From: Actinomycetales bacterium Ga0077552
Lineage (GTDB): Bacteria > Actinomycetota > Actinomycetes > Actinomycetales > Microbacteriaceae
NCBI GenBank assembly: GCA_001464255.1
Contig: LNFD01000293.1
Coordinates: forward strand, 1 to 6,755
Reading direction: 5' to 3'
DNA length: 6,755 nt
The notes under the pieces are model-generated. The model searched no databases. It had not been told where the DNA came from and saw only the letters and a list, made by a program, of their open reading frames with translations. Below, piece by piece: positions 1 to 6,755 of this stretch. Every line of letters starts with the position of its first letter. Position 1 is the stretch's first letter. The position numbers and the translations under genes are program-made.

Positions 1-1112
<1,112 letters not shown>

Positions 1113-1114
1113 GG

Positions 1115-2107
1115 TCAGCGCCCCCACCGCAGGGCGGGCGTCTCGACGGGCGAATCCCAGTAGGCCAGCAGCTCGGCGTCGACGGGCAGCACGGTGAGCA
1201 GACACCCGGCCATGTCGAGCGCCGTGATGGTCTCGCCCACGAGCGTGCGCACGCGGCGCACGCCGACGGCCTCGAGCAGCTCGGCGACGGCGGCGAGCAT
1301 GCCGTAGAGCTCGACGAGCGGTGTCGCCCCGAGGCCCGAGAGCATGACGATCGCGTCGCCCGCGGGCAGCCCGTCGGCGACGAGCGGGCCCACGAGCCGT
1401 TCGGCGAGCTCGGCGACGGGGGCCATCTGCTGGCGTTCGCGCCCGGGCTCGCCGTGGATGCCGACACCCCACTCGATCTCGTCGTCGCCGAGCTCGAAGG
1501 TCGGGGCGCCCGCCGCGGGCACCGTCGCCCCGCTCAGGGCGATGCCCATCGAGCGGCCCGTCGCGGCGATGCGCTCGGCGAGCGCGTGCAGGGTGTCGAG
1601 GTCGTGCCCCTGCTCGGCCGCGGCGCCCACGATCCTCTCGAGCAGCACGGTCGTGCCCGTGCCGCGCCGTCCCGCCGTGTAGAGCGAGTCGGCGACCGCG
1701 ACGTCGTCGGCCACGACCACGGCGCGCACGTCGATGCGCGCGGCCTGGGCGAGCTCGGCCGCCATCTCGAAGTTCATGACGTCGCCCGTGTAGTTCTTCA
1801 CGACGTGCAGCACGCCAGCCCCGCGCTCGACGGCGAGCGTGGCGGCGTGGATCTGGTCGGGCGTCGGCGAGGTGAACACCTCGCCCGCGACCGCCGCGTC
1901 GAGCATCCCGAACCCGACGTAACCCGTGTGAAGCGGCTCGTGACCCGACCCGCCGCCGCTGACGATCGCGACCGTGCCGTACTCCTTGGGCTCGGCGCGG
2001 TAGACGATGCGGCGCTCGTGGTCGACCCGCACGTCGGGGTGGGCGAGTGCGAGGCCGCGCAGGGCGTCGGCCACCACGGTTTCGGGGGTGGAGATCAGCT
2101 TCTTCAT
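1115..2107 (-). CDS. dhaK: Dihydroxyacetone kinase, substrate-binding subunit DhaK
   Basis: This complete 330-residue protein has the usual length for DhaK of PTS-dependent dihydroxyacetone kinases. It binds dihydroxyacetone covalently and presents it for phosphorylation to dihydroxyacetone phosphate, feeding glycolysis. Visible landmarks are GGGSGHEP at 51-58 (His56), KNYTGDVMNF at 104-113 with catalytic Asp109, and GVGIHGEPG with His218, the residue that forms the hemiaminal with substrate. These numbers coincide with the E. coli protein. It starts at ATG 2107; MKKLI is the usual N-terminus. No Shine-Dalgarno is evident and a TAGACT -10-like box lies 9 nt upstream of the ATG, so a leaderless transcript is possible. 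It is the first gene of an operon with the downstream dhaL-dhaM fusion, and diverges from the SRPBCC gene. It looks intact. Confidence 0.96.
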   Translation of the reverse strand: MKKLISTPETVVADALRGLALAHPDVRVDHERRIVYRAEPKEYGTVAIVSGGGSGHEPLHTGYVGFGMLDAAVAGEVFTSPTPDQIHAATLAVERGAGVLHVVKNYTGDVMNFEMAAELAQAARIDVRAVVVADDVAVADSLYTAGRRGTGTTVLLERIVGAAAEQGHDLDTLHALAERIAATGRSMGIALSGATVPAAGAPTFELGDDEIEWGVGIHGEPGRERQQMAPVAELAERLVGPLVADGLPAGDAIVMLSGLGATPLVELYGMLAAVAELLEAVGVRRVRTLVGETITALDMAGCLLTVLPVDAELLAYWDSPVETPALRWGR

Positions 2108-2116
2108 CGCGCGGTC

Positions 2117-2122
2117 AGTCTA
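2117..2122 (-). promoter_or_regulatory. Possible -10 element (TAGACT) of the dhaK operon
   Basis: The minus strand reads TAGACT, matching TANNNT, with its last base 9 nt before the dhaK ATG. This places a transcription start at or just ahead of the start codon, as in actinobacterial leaderless genes, and fits the absent Shine-Dalgarno. No convincing -35 is seen (GAAAAC at about 17 nt is weak). Confidence 0.3.
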
Positions 2123-2156
2123 GGCCGGGGGCCCGTCGGGGTTTTCTTTGGGGCTG

Positions 2157-2174
2157 TGTGCCGCTCGCGGCACA
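2157..2174. promoter_or_regulatory. 18-bp palindrome, candidate operator in the dhaK/SRPBCC divergent region
   Basis: TGTGCCGC and GCGGCACA form perfect 8-bp arms around a 2-base TC centre. A second GGCACA occurs at 2185-2190, 16 bp after the one in the right arm, and TGCC/GGCA half-sites flank 2175-2188. The palindrome sits 25 bp before the SRPBCC GTG, about where the -35 would lie if that gene is leaderless, and 50 bp from the dhaK ATG. A transcription factor site is inferred from symmetry and position only; no regulator gene is visible here. Confidence 0.4.
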
Positions 2175-2198
2175 TGCCGTGCGTGGCACACTGACCGG

Positions 2199-2807
2199 GT
2201 GAGCAATCGTTCGATCCGGGTCGAGACGATCATCGCCGCCGACCTCGAGACCGTGTGGCGGCTCACTCAAGACCCCGAGCTGCACGCGCGCTGGGACGCC
2301 CGGTTCAGCCGCATCGTGCCGACCGAGCAGGGCGCCGACGGGCTGTGGCGCTTTCGCTACGAACGCCGGATGCTCGTGCACACCATCCGCGGAACCGGCC
2401 TCTCGCTCGGCTCACGCGAGGGTGCCGGCGGCACCCGCACCTCGGCGCTGCGCTTCACGACGAGCGACCGCCTCTCGCCGCTGCGCGAGGGCCGCGGCTA
2501 CTGGCGCTACGAGCCCGTCGACGGCGGCGTGCGCTTCATCACCGGCTACGACTACGAGCCCGGCTGGGGCCGCCTGCTCGACGACCTGCTCGTGCGGCGC
2601 CTCGTCGCCTGGATGACCGCCTGCAGCTTCGCGCGCCTGCGCCGATGGGCCGAGCACGGCGACGAGCCCGAGCGCTGGCCGCTGCCGCGCATGGCGCTGC
2701 CCGGCCGCGGCGACCGGCCTCGGGCCCGCGACTGCTCGTGGAGCATCGGGCGCGCGGGGGCCATGGCCGATGCGCCCGCGACCCTCTCCGACCTGGCGGC
2801 GCCATGA
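2199..2807 (+). CDS. SRPBCC/START-like family protein (polyketide cyclase-like fold), function unknown
   Basis: This protein of 202 residues begins at GTG 2199. The start is chosen because VSNRSIRVET leads directly into the first strand of the fold; the frame is open further upstream to a TTG at 2148, but that extension would cross the palindrome. Residues 6-40 (RVETIIAADLETVWRLTQDP, then HARWDARF) are typical of the SRPBCC N-terminus, where a short helix after strand 1 ends in a W-D motif. Residues 100-118 resemble the central strands. Residues 121-152 (GRLLDDLLVRRLVAWM and onward) form the long C-terminal helix that lines the hydrophobic ligand cavity in this superfamily. The last 50 residues are Pro/Arg/Ala-rich and probably disordered. 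There is no signal peptide or membrane segment. It overlaps the DUF4166 gene by ATGA, so the two are probably translated together. Ligand and reaction cannot be inferred. Confidence 0.85.
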   Translation: MSNRSIRVETIIAADLETVWRLTQDPELHARWDARFSRIVPTEQGADGLWRFRYERRMLVHTIRGTGLSLGSREGAGGTRTSALRFTTSDRLSPLREGRGYWRYEPVDGGVRFITGYDYEPGWGRLLDDLLVRRLVAWMTACSFARLRRWAEHGDEPERWPLPRMALPGRGDRPRARDCSWSIGRAGAMADAPATLSDLAAP

Positions 2808-3490
2808 CCGGCGACAGCATCTTCGCTCGCGCCATGGGCGACGATTTCACCCGGTTGCATCCCCAGCTGCAGCGGCGCTTCGGGGTCGGGCTCGAGGCGG
2901 GGTACGCCTGCCGCGGGCGCGGCGTCATGACGCGCATCCGACGGGGGCCGTGGTTCACAGTGCCGTTCCTGCACATCGGGCGCATCCGCAACATCCTGGC
3001 GCCGTTCGCCGGCGAGCGGGTGCCGTTCACGGTCGAGAACCACCCCTACCTCGACCCCTTCGGGCGCGAGACGGTGACCTTCGTGCGCACCTTCGACTAC
3101 CCGAGTCGGCCCGGCCGACCGGGTCGCTTCGACGCCACGATGATTCTCGGTGCCAACGGGCGCATCGTCGACTACCTCGGCACCCACCAGCACCTCGCGG
3201 TCGACCTCGAGCTGAGCGCCGAGCCCGACGGCGCGCTGCGGCTGCGATCGGATGCCCAGCGCTTCTATGCCGGGCCACTCGCGTTCCGGTTCCCCATGCT
3301 GTTCTCGGGCCGCGCCGACCTGCGTGAGTCGTTCGACGACGAGTCTGGCGAGTACGTCATCAGGCTCGAGGTGCGCAACCGGGTGTTCGGGTTCCTGTTC
3401 GGCTACGAGGGCCGCTTCACGTGCGACTTCCCGCCCGCCACCGAGCCCCCGCCGCACGTGCTGCCCGTGCGGCACGAGCGGCGCGAGTAG
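2804..3490 (+). CDS. DUF4166 domain-containing protein, function unknown
   Basis: A 228-residue protein starts at ATG 2804, which overlaps the TGA of the preceding gene as ATGA, the classic arrangement for translational coupling. The body fits my memory of the DUF4166 family: an opening FTRLHPQLQRRFG at 15-27, then a Gly-rich stretch, VPFTVENHPYLDPFGRETVT at 73-92, RTFDYP, and a C-terminal half rich in beta strands (GRIVDYLGT, then RFYAGPLAFRFPML and VFGFLFGYEGRF). The beta-rich pattern suggests a barrel-like ligand-binding fold, but that is inference. No signal peptide, membrane segment or catalytic motif is apparent. In some proteins the domain is attached to a short-chain dehydrogenase; here it stands alone next to an SRPBCC protein, suggesting both act on a related, perhaps hydrophobic, ligand. 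Confidence 0.8.
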   Translation: MTGDSIFARAMGDDFTRLHPQLQRRFGVGLEAGYACRGRGVMTRIRRGPWFTVPFLHIGRIRNILAPFAGERVPFTVENHPYLDPFGRETVTFVRTFDYPSRPGRPGRFDATMILGANGRIVDYLGTHQHLAVDLELSAEPDGALRLRSDAQRFYAGPLAFRFPMLFSGRADLRESFDDESGEYVIRLEVRNRVFGFLFGYEGRFTCDFPPATEPPPHVLPVRHERRE

Positions 3491-3499
3491 CGGGAACGA

Positions 3500-3537
3500 C
3501 GACGGCCCCGCATCCCTCGAAGGGAGCGGGGCCGTCG
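3500..3537. terminator. Strong hairpin between convergent genes, likely bidirectional terminator
   Basis: CGACGGCCCCGC at 3500-3511 pairs with GCGGGGCCGTCG at 3526-3537. After one unpaired A, TCCCT (3513-3517) and AGGGA (3521-3525) close on a CGA loop. It lies 9 nt after the DUF4166 stop and 18 nt beyond the sucD stop, exactly between convergent units. There is no real U-tract on either side (GTCGTCGTTCC on the minus strand), which is common in high-GC Actinobacteria. Confidence 0.8.
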
Positions 3538-3555
3538 GTGGTTCGGGATGCGGTG

Positions 3556-4433
3556 CTACAGCCCCGCGATGATCTCGCGCATGAGGGCGGCCGCCTCGCT
3601 CGGCGTCTTGCCGACCTTGACGCCCGCGGCCTCGAGGGCTTCTTTCTTGGCCTGCGCGGTGCCCGCCGAACCGCTGACGATCGCGCCGGCGTGGCCCATG
3701 GTCTTGCCCTCGGGCGCCGTGAAGCCGGCGACGTAGCCGACGACGGGCTTCGTGACGTTCGCCTTGATGAAGTCGGCCGCGCGCTCTTCGGCGTCGCCGC
3801 CGATCTCGCCGATCATGACGATCGCCTTCGTCTCGGGGTCGGCCTCGAAGGCCGCGAGGGCGTCGATGTGCGTCGTGCCGATGATGGGGTCGCCGCCGAT
3901 GCCGATCGCGGTCGAGAAGCCCAGGTCGCGCAGCTCGTACATCATCTGGTAGGTCAGGGTGCCCGACTTCGAGACGAGGCCGATGGGGCCCTTGCCCGTG
4001 ATGTTCGCGGGCGTGATGCCGACGAGCGCTTCGCCGGGCGTGATGATGCCGGGGCAGTTCGGGCCGATGATGCGCGTCCCGTTGCCGCTCGCCTGGGCGT
4101 GCGCCCAGATCTCGGCGGTGTCGAGCACGGGGATGCCCTCGGTGATGATGACGAGCAGCGGGATGCCCGCGTCGATGGCCTCGAACGCCGCGTCTTTCGA
4201 GAACGCCGGCGGTACGAAGGCGATCGAGACGTCGGCGCCCGTCGCGGCCATGGCCTCGGCGACCGTCGCGAAGACGGGCAACTCGACGGTTGAGCCGTCG
4301 GCCGCGGAGTGGGTCACCGTGGGCCGACGACCTGGGTGCCGGCCTTGAGCATGAGCGCGGTGTGCTTGGTGCCCTCACCGCCGGTGATGCCCTGAACGAT
4401 GACCTTCGAATCTTTGGTCAGGAAGATCGACAT
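3556..4433 (-). pseudogene. sucD: Succinyl-CoA synthetase alpha subunit, frameshifted
   Basis: SucD binds CoA and carries the phosphohistidine in the ADP/GDP-forming succinyl-CoA synthetase of the TCA cycle. ATG 4433 gives MSIFLTKDSKVIVQG and reads normally through residue 37 (GTQVVG, including the CoA-binding GITGGEGT loop), then stops at TGA 4316-4314 after 39 codons. The rest continues in another frame from GTG 4317 (VTHSAADGSTVEL) to the TAG at 3556. That 253-residue part is otherwise intact: IGPNCPG, SKSGTLTYQ, GIGGDP, MIGEIGG, and the active-site His of MGHAGAIVSG (codon 3693-3691). Family members have about ten extra residues between VVG and VTH. Restoring the frame and the usual spacing needs exactly 25 bp, giving a normal length of 300. 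It lies 14 bp after sucC. The gene is either broken, or the sequence carries a consensus or assembly deletion. Confidence 0.9.
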
Positions 4434-4447
4434 GGTGTTCTGTTCCC

Positions 4448-5578
4448 TTACTTCGCAGCGAGCGCGGCGGCCTTGTCGGCGCCGTCGTCCATGGTCGTGG
4501 CGAGCGTGACGAGCGGGTGCGCGGCCGCGGCGAGGATCGCCCGGCCCTCGTCGACCTGGTTGCCGTCGAGGCGCACGACGAGCGGCTTGGTCGCGGCGTC
4601 GCCGAGCATCTCCAGCGCGGCCACGATGCCGTTGGCGACCGCGACGCACGAGGTGATGCCGCCGAAGACGTTGACGAACACGCTCTTGACCTGCGGGTCG
4701 CCGAGGATCACGTCGAGGCCAGCAGCCATGACCTCGGCCGAGGCGCCGCCGCCGTGGTTCTCGCCTGCGTAGGCGACGACGTCGAGCGTCGACATGACGA
4801 GCCCGGCACCGTTGCCGATGACGCCGACCTCGCCGTCGAGCTTCACGTAGTTGAGGTCGTGCTGCTTGGCCTTCGCCTCGAGCGGGTCCGCAGCATCCTT
4901 GTCTTCGAGGGCCTCGTGGCCCGGCTGCCGGAACCCGGCGTTCTCGTCGAGGCTCACCTTGCCGTCGAGCGCGACGATGTCGCCGGCGCCCGTGAGCACG
5001 AGCGGGTTGACCTCGACGAGCGTCGCGTCTTCGGCGACGTAGACGCCGTAGAGGGCGACGAACACGGGGGCGACCTTGTCGACGAGCTCGGCCGGGAACT
5101 TCGCGGCGACCGCGATCTCGCGAGCCTTCTCGAGCGTGATGCCCACGGCGGGGTCGACGGCGACGCGCGCGAGCGCCTCGGGGCGCTCCTCGGCGAGCTG
5201 CTCGATCTCCATGCCGCCCTCGTAGCTGCACAGCGCGAGGTAGTTGCGGTTGGCGCGGTCGAGCAGCACCGAGAAGTAGTACTCCTCCGTGATGTCGGCA
5301 CCCTGCGCCACCATTACGCGCTTCACGACGTGGCCCTTGATGTCGAGGCCCAGGATGTCGCGGGCCGCGGCCTCGGCGTCATCCGCCGTCTTGGCCACCT
5401 TGACGCCGCCGGCCTTGCCGCGGCCACCGACCTTGACCTGCGCCTTGACGACCGTCACGCCGCCGATCGACTCGGCGGCCGCACGGGCCTCCTCCGGGGT
5501 GTCGGCGATGATGCCCTGCAGCACGGGAACACCGTGCTTCTCGAAGAGGTCTCGGGCCTGATACTCGAAAAGATCCAC
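4448..5578 (-). CDS. sucC: Succinyl-CoA synthetase (ADP-forming) beta subunit, with an 11-residue internal gap
   Basis: The beta subunit supplies the ATP-grasp nucleotide site and the succinate-side C-terminal domain. The start is GTG 5578, because VDLFEYQARDLFEKHGVPV is the standard N-terminus; GGGACGAG about 8 nt upstream is a weak Shine-Dalgarno. The ATP-grasp part covers roughly residues 1-210, with KAQVKVGGRGKAGG at 45-58, the Mg-ligand region EVNPL at 189-193 and ALDGK near 205. The C-terminal domain has IGNGAGLVMSTLD, VNVFGGIT and KPLVVRLDGN. Length is 376; actinobacterial relatives are near 388. The difference is one place: after AGENHGG at 271-277 the sequence jumps to GASAEVM, without the conserved segment VKPANFLDIGG normally between them. 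Residue 312 is Val in TSCVAVANG where the family usually has Asp. The frame is kept, but activity is doubtful. sucD follows 14 bp downstream. Confidence 0.93.
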   Translation of the reverse strand: MDLFEYQARDLFEKHGVPVLQGIIADTPEEARAAAESIGGVTVVKAQVKVGGRGKAGGVKVAKTADDAEAAARDILGLDIKGHVVKRVMVAQGADITEEYYFSVLLDRANRNYLALCSYEGGMEIEQLAEERPEALARVAVDPAVGITLEKAREIAVAAKFPAELVDKVAPVFVALYGVYVAEDATLVEVNPLVLTGAGDIVALDGKVSLDENAGFRQPGHEALEDKDAADPLEAKAKQHDLNYVKLDGEVGVIGNGAGLVMSTLDVVAYAGENHGGGASAEVMAAGLDVILGDPQVKSVFVNVFGGITSCVAVANGIVAALEMLGDAATKPLVVRLDGNQVDEGRAILAAAAHPLVTLATTMDDGADKAAALAAK

Positions 5579-5631
5579 GCTGCTCGTCCCATCCGCGTGC
5601 GAAAAGAGAAAGATAAGGGGATGCGGTCGGC

Positions 5632-5645
5632 CTCTCGATCGTGAG
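5632..5645. promoter_or_regulatory. Imperfect palindrome upstream of sucC, related to the 5665-5678 site
   Basis: CTCTCGATCGTGAG is symmetric except for one mismatched pair and shares TCTCGAT with the perfect palindrome to its right. The two centres are 33 bp apart, about three helical turns, so both could be bound from the same DNA face. It lies 54 bp upstream of the sucC start. A regulatory role is inferred. Confidence 0.3.
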
Positions 5646-5664
5646 CTTCCTCACCGGAGAGATT

Positions 5665-5678
5665 TCTCGATATCGAGA
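5665..5678. promoter_or_regulatory. Perfect 14-bp palindrome TCTCGATATCGAGA, candidate sucC operator
   Basis: The site is a perfect inverted repeat in an unusually AT-rich stretch between the phosphatase gene and sucC, 87 bp upstream of the sucC GTG. On the minus strand TTGTCT overlaps its edge as a possible -35, and TACAGT (5694-5699) further upstream could be a -10 that would leave the palindrome in the leader. Which promoter is used is unclear. The AT-rich symmetric form suits a dimeric repressor such as a MarR, PadR or GntR protein, but no specific regulator can be named. Confidence 0.45.
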
Positions 5679-5745
5679 CAAATCGCAGCCTCTACTGTAC
5701 CGCCCGCGCTGCGGCGCCCACGACCGCCGGAGGCCCGCTCACCGG

Positions 5746-6755
5746 TCAGGCCGCGTCGTCGCGCCGCACGATCAGCACCGTGACGTCGTCGCTGCTCGCG
5801 CCGCGCGCCCGCGCCCGGATCGCCTCGATGATCTCCCACGGATCCTGCGCGAGCAGGGCGAGGGTCACGAGGTTGTCGAGCGAGTGCAGCGTGCCGTCGT
5901 AGAGGTCGAGCACGCCGTCGCTGACGACGATGAGGGTGTCGCCCGGGTCGAGCTGCACGGTCTGCACCTGCCACTCGGTCTCGGGGTCGACGCCGAGCGG
6001 CGGGGCGGTCGACCGCAGGCGCTGAGAGCTGCCGTCGGCGCGCGCGACGATCGAGAGGCCGTGCCCCGCATCCACGTAGCTCAGCACCCCCGAGTCCATG
6101 TCGAGCCGCGAGTGGAAGGCGGTGACGAAGACGCCCGCGTTGTCGAGGTCGACCGTGAGGGCCGCGGATGCCGCGTCGACGGCGCCCGCGACGTCGCCGA
6201 AGCGGGCCGCCGATCGCAGCACCGCGCGCACGGTCGCCGCGATGATGGCGGCCGCGATGCCCTTGCCCATGGCGTCGGCGAGCGTGAGCGCCGCGCCCTC
6301 GCCCACGGGGTACCAGTCGTAGAAGTCGCCGCCGACCGCGCGCGCCGGGATGCACACGCCCGCGGTCTTCCAGCCCGGCAGGCTCAGCAGCTGCTGCGGC
6401 AGCAGGCCCTGCTGCACCTCGGATGCCCGGCTGAGCTCTTGGCTCACCGTCAGCTCCTGCTGCACCCAGCCGGCGAGATCGCGCAGCATCTCGGTCTCGC
6501 GTGCCGAGAAGTGCCGCGGCTGCGAGTCGTAGACGCAGAAGGCGCCGATGCGCTCGCCGCCGGGCGCGTAGAGCGGGAACCCGGCGTAGAAATTGATGAG
6601 CCCCGGCACCATCTTGTGGGCGTGGGCGGGGTCTGCCGTCAGCTCGGAGACGACGAGGGGCCCGTCGTGCTGGATCGTGACGGTGCACATCGAGGCTTCG
6701 CGGGTCATCTCGACGGGGCCTGCACCTGACACCGATTTCGCCCACTGTCGGTCGC
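5746..6755 (-). CDS. GAF domain plus PP2C-type (SpoIIE/RsbU-like) serine/threonine phosphatase, partial at the N-terminus
   Basis: The frame is open to the right edge: codons from 6753 read DRQWAKSVSGAGPVE, the typical middle of a GAF domain, so the GTG at 6732 is not the true start and the gene begins outside the window. Counting from 6753, residues 1-98 are the rest of the GAF sensor (MCTVTIQHDGPLVV, FYAGFPLY, IGAFCVYD). Residues 99-128 form a helical connector ending in the LLPQQL motif common in RsbU-like proteins. Residues 130-332 are the PP2C domain, with metal or active-site acidic residues in VGGDFYDW (143, 146), ADAMGKG (160), DAGH (228), SDG (279) and SSDDVT (322-323). Such phosphatases usually dephosphorylate an anti-sigma-factor antagonist after a signal binds GAF. 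No partner kinase, antagonist or sigma factor is in the window. The phosphatase looks intact. It lies upstream of sucC on the same strand with 167 bp between. Confidence 0.92.
   Translation of the reverse strand, partial: DRQWAKSVSGAGPVEMTREASMCTVTIQHDGPLVVSELTADPAHAHKMVPGLINFYAGFPLYAPGGERIGAFCVYDSQPRHFSARETEMLRDLAGWVQQELTVSQELSRASEVQQGLLPQQLLSLPGWKTAGVCIPARAVGGDFYDWYPVGEGAALTLADAMGKGIAAAIIAATVRAVLRSAARFGDVAGAVDAASAALTVDLDNAGVFVTAFHSRLDMDSGVLSYVDAGHGLSIVARADGSSQRLRSTAPPLGVDPETEWQVQTVQLDPGDTLIVVSDGVLDLYDGTLHSLDNLVTLALLAQDPWEIIEAIRARARGASSDDVTVLIVRRDDAA

Noticed and set aside
2148..2198. Upstream TTG start for the SRPBCC gene, giving 17 extra residues.
   Set aside because: The extension (LCAARGTCRAWH) does not fit the fold and would cover the palindrome; GTG 2199 fits the family N-terminus.
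4310..4330. Programmed ribosomal frameshifting as the explanation for the sucD break.
   Set aside because: A -1 shift would rejoin the frames, but there is no heptameric slippery sequence, and the product would still lack about nine conserved residues.
2552..4378. A 608-codon open frame on the minus strand crossing the SRPBCC, DUF4166 and sucD genes.
   Set aside because: Its translation is Arg/His/Asp-rich low-complexity sequence and it lies antisense to recognised genes; this is a GC-rich shadow frame.
4517..5644. A 375-codon plus-strand frame opposite sucC.
   Set aside because: It is the antisense of a strongly supported sucC and has no recognisable domain.
6730..6732. GTG 6732 as the start of the phosphatase gene.
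   Set aside because: In-frame codons to its 5' side encode DRQWAKS, a standard GAF-domain sequence, so the gene begins outside the window.

Overview
The window is very GC-rich, starts several genes with GTG, and carries gene families in the form typical of high-GC Actinobacteria. The SucCD and DhaK sequences look most like Microbacteriaceae or relatives; this lineage call is inferred from protein character, not from a search.

Layout from left to right. (1) 1-2107, minus strand: a dihydroxyacetone kinase operon. dhaK is complete. Two bases downstream of it lies a reading frame that fuses a complete DhaL (ADP-binding) domain to a DhaM (EIIA-Man-like phosphoryl donor) domain and runs off the left edge. 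This is a PTS-dependent dihydroxyacetone kinase with donor and nucleotide-carrying subunits on one chain. (2) 2108-2198: a 91-bp divergent intergenic region with an 18-bp perfect palindrome. (3) 2199-3490, plus strand: a two-gene unit, an SRPBCC/START-like protein and a DUF4166 protein, joined by an ATGA stop/start overlap. (4) 3500-3537: a strong hairpin between convergent genes. (5) 3556-5578, minus strand: the succinyl-CoA synthetase operon sucC-sucD of the TCA cycle. (6) 5579-5745: an intergenic region with a 14-bp perfect palindrome and a related imperfect one. (7) 5746-6755, minus strand: a GAF plus PP2C (SpoIIE/RsbU-type) phosphatase whose N-terminus lies beyond the right edge.

The most striking observation is that sucC and sucD, normally highly conserved, are both damaged as written. 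sucD carries a frameshift best explained by loss of 25 bp in the N-terminal CoA-binding domain. sucC lacks 11 residues in frame from the conserved ANFLD-glycine segment, at a GGCGGC direct-repeat junction, and has Val where the family normally has Asp after a conserved Cys. Either this sucCD is decaying (so the cell has another copy or bypasses the step), or the sequence contains assembly or consensus errors. Raw reads would settle it. The second notable item is the DhaL-DhaM fusion. I see no RNA genes, CRISPR arrays, insertion sequences or phage genes.
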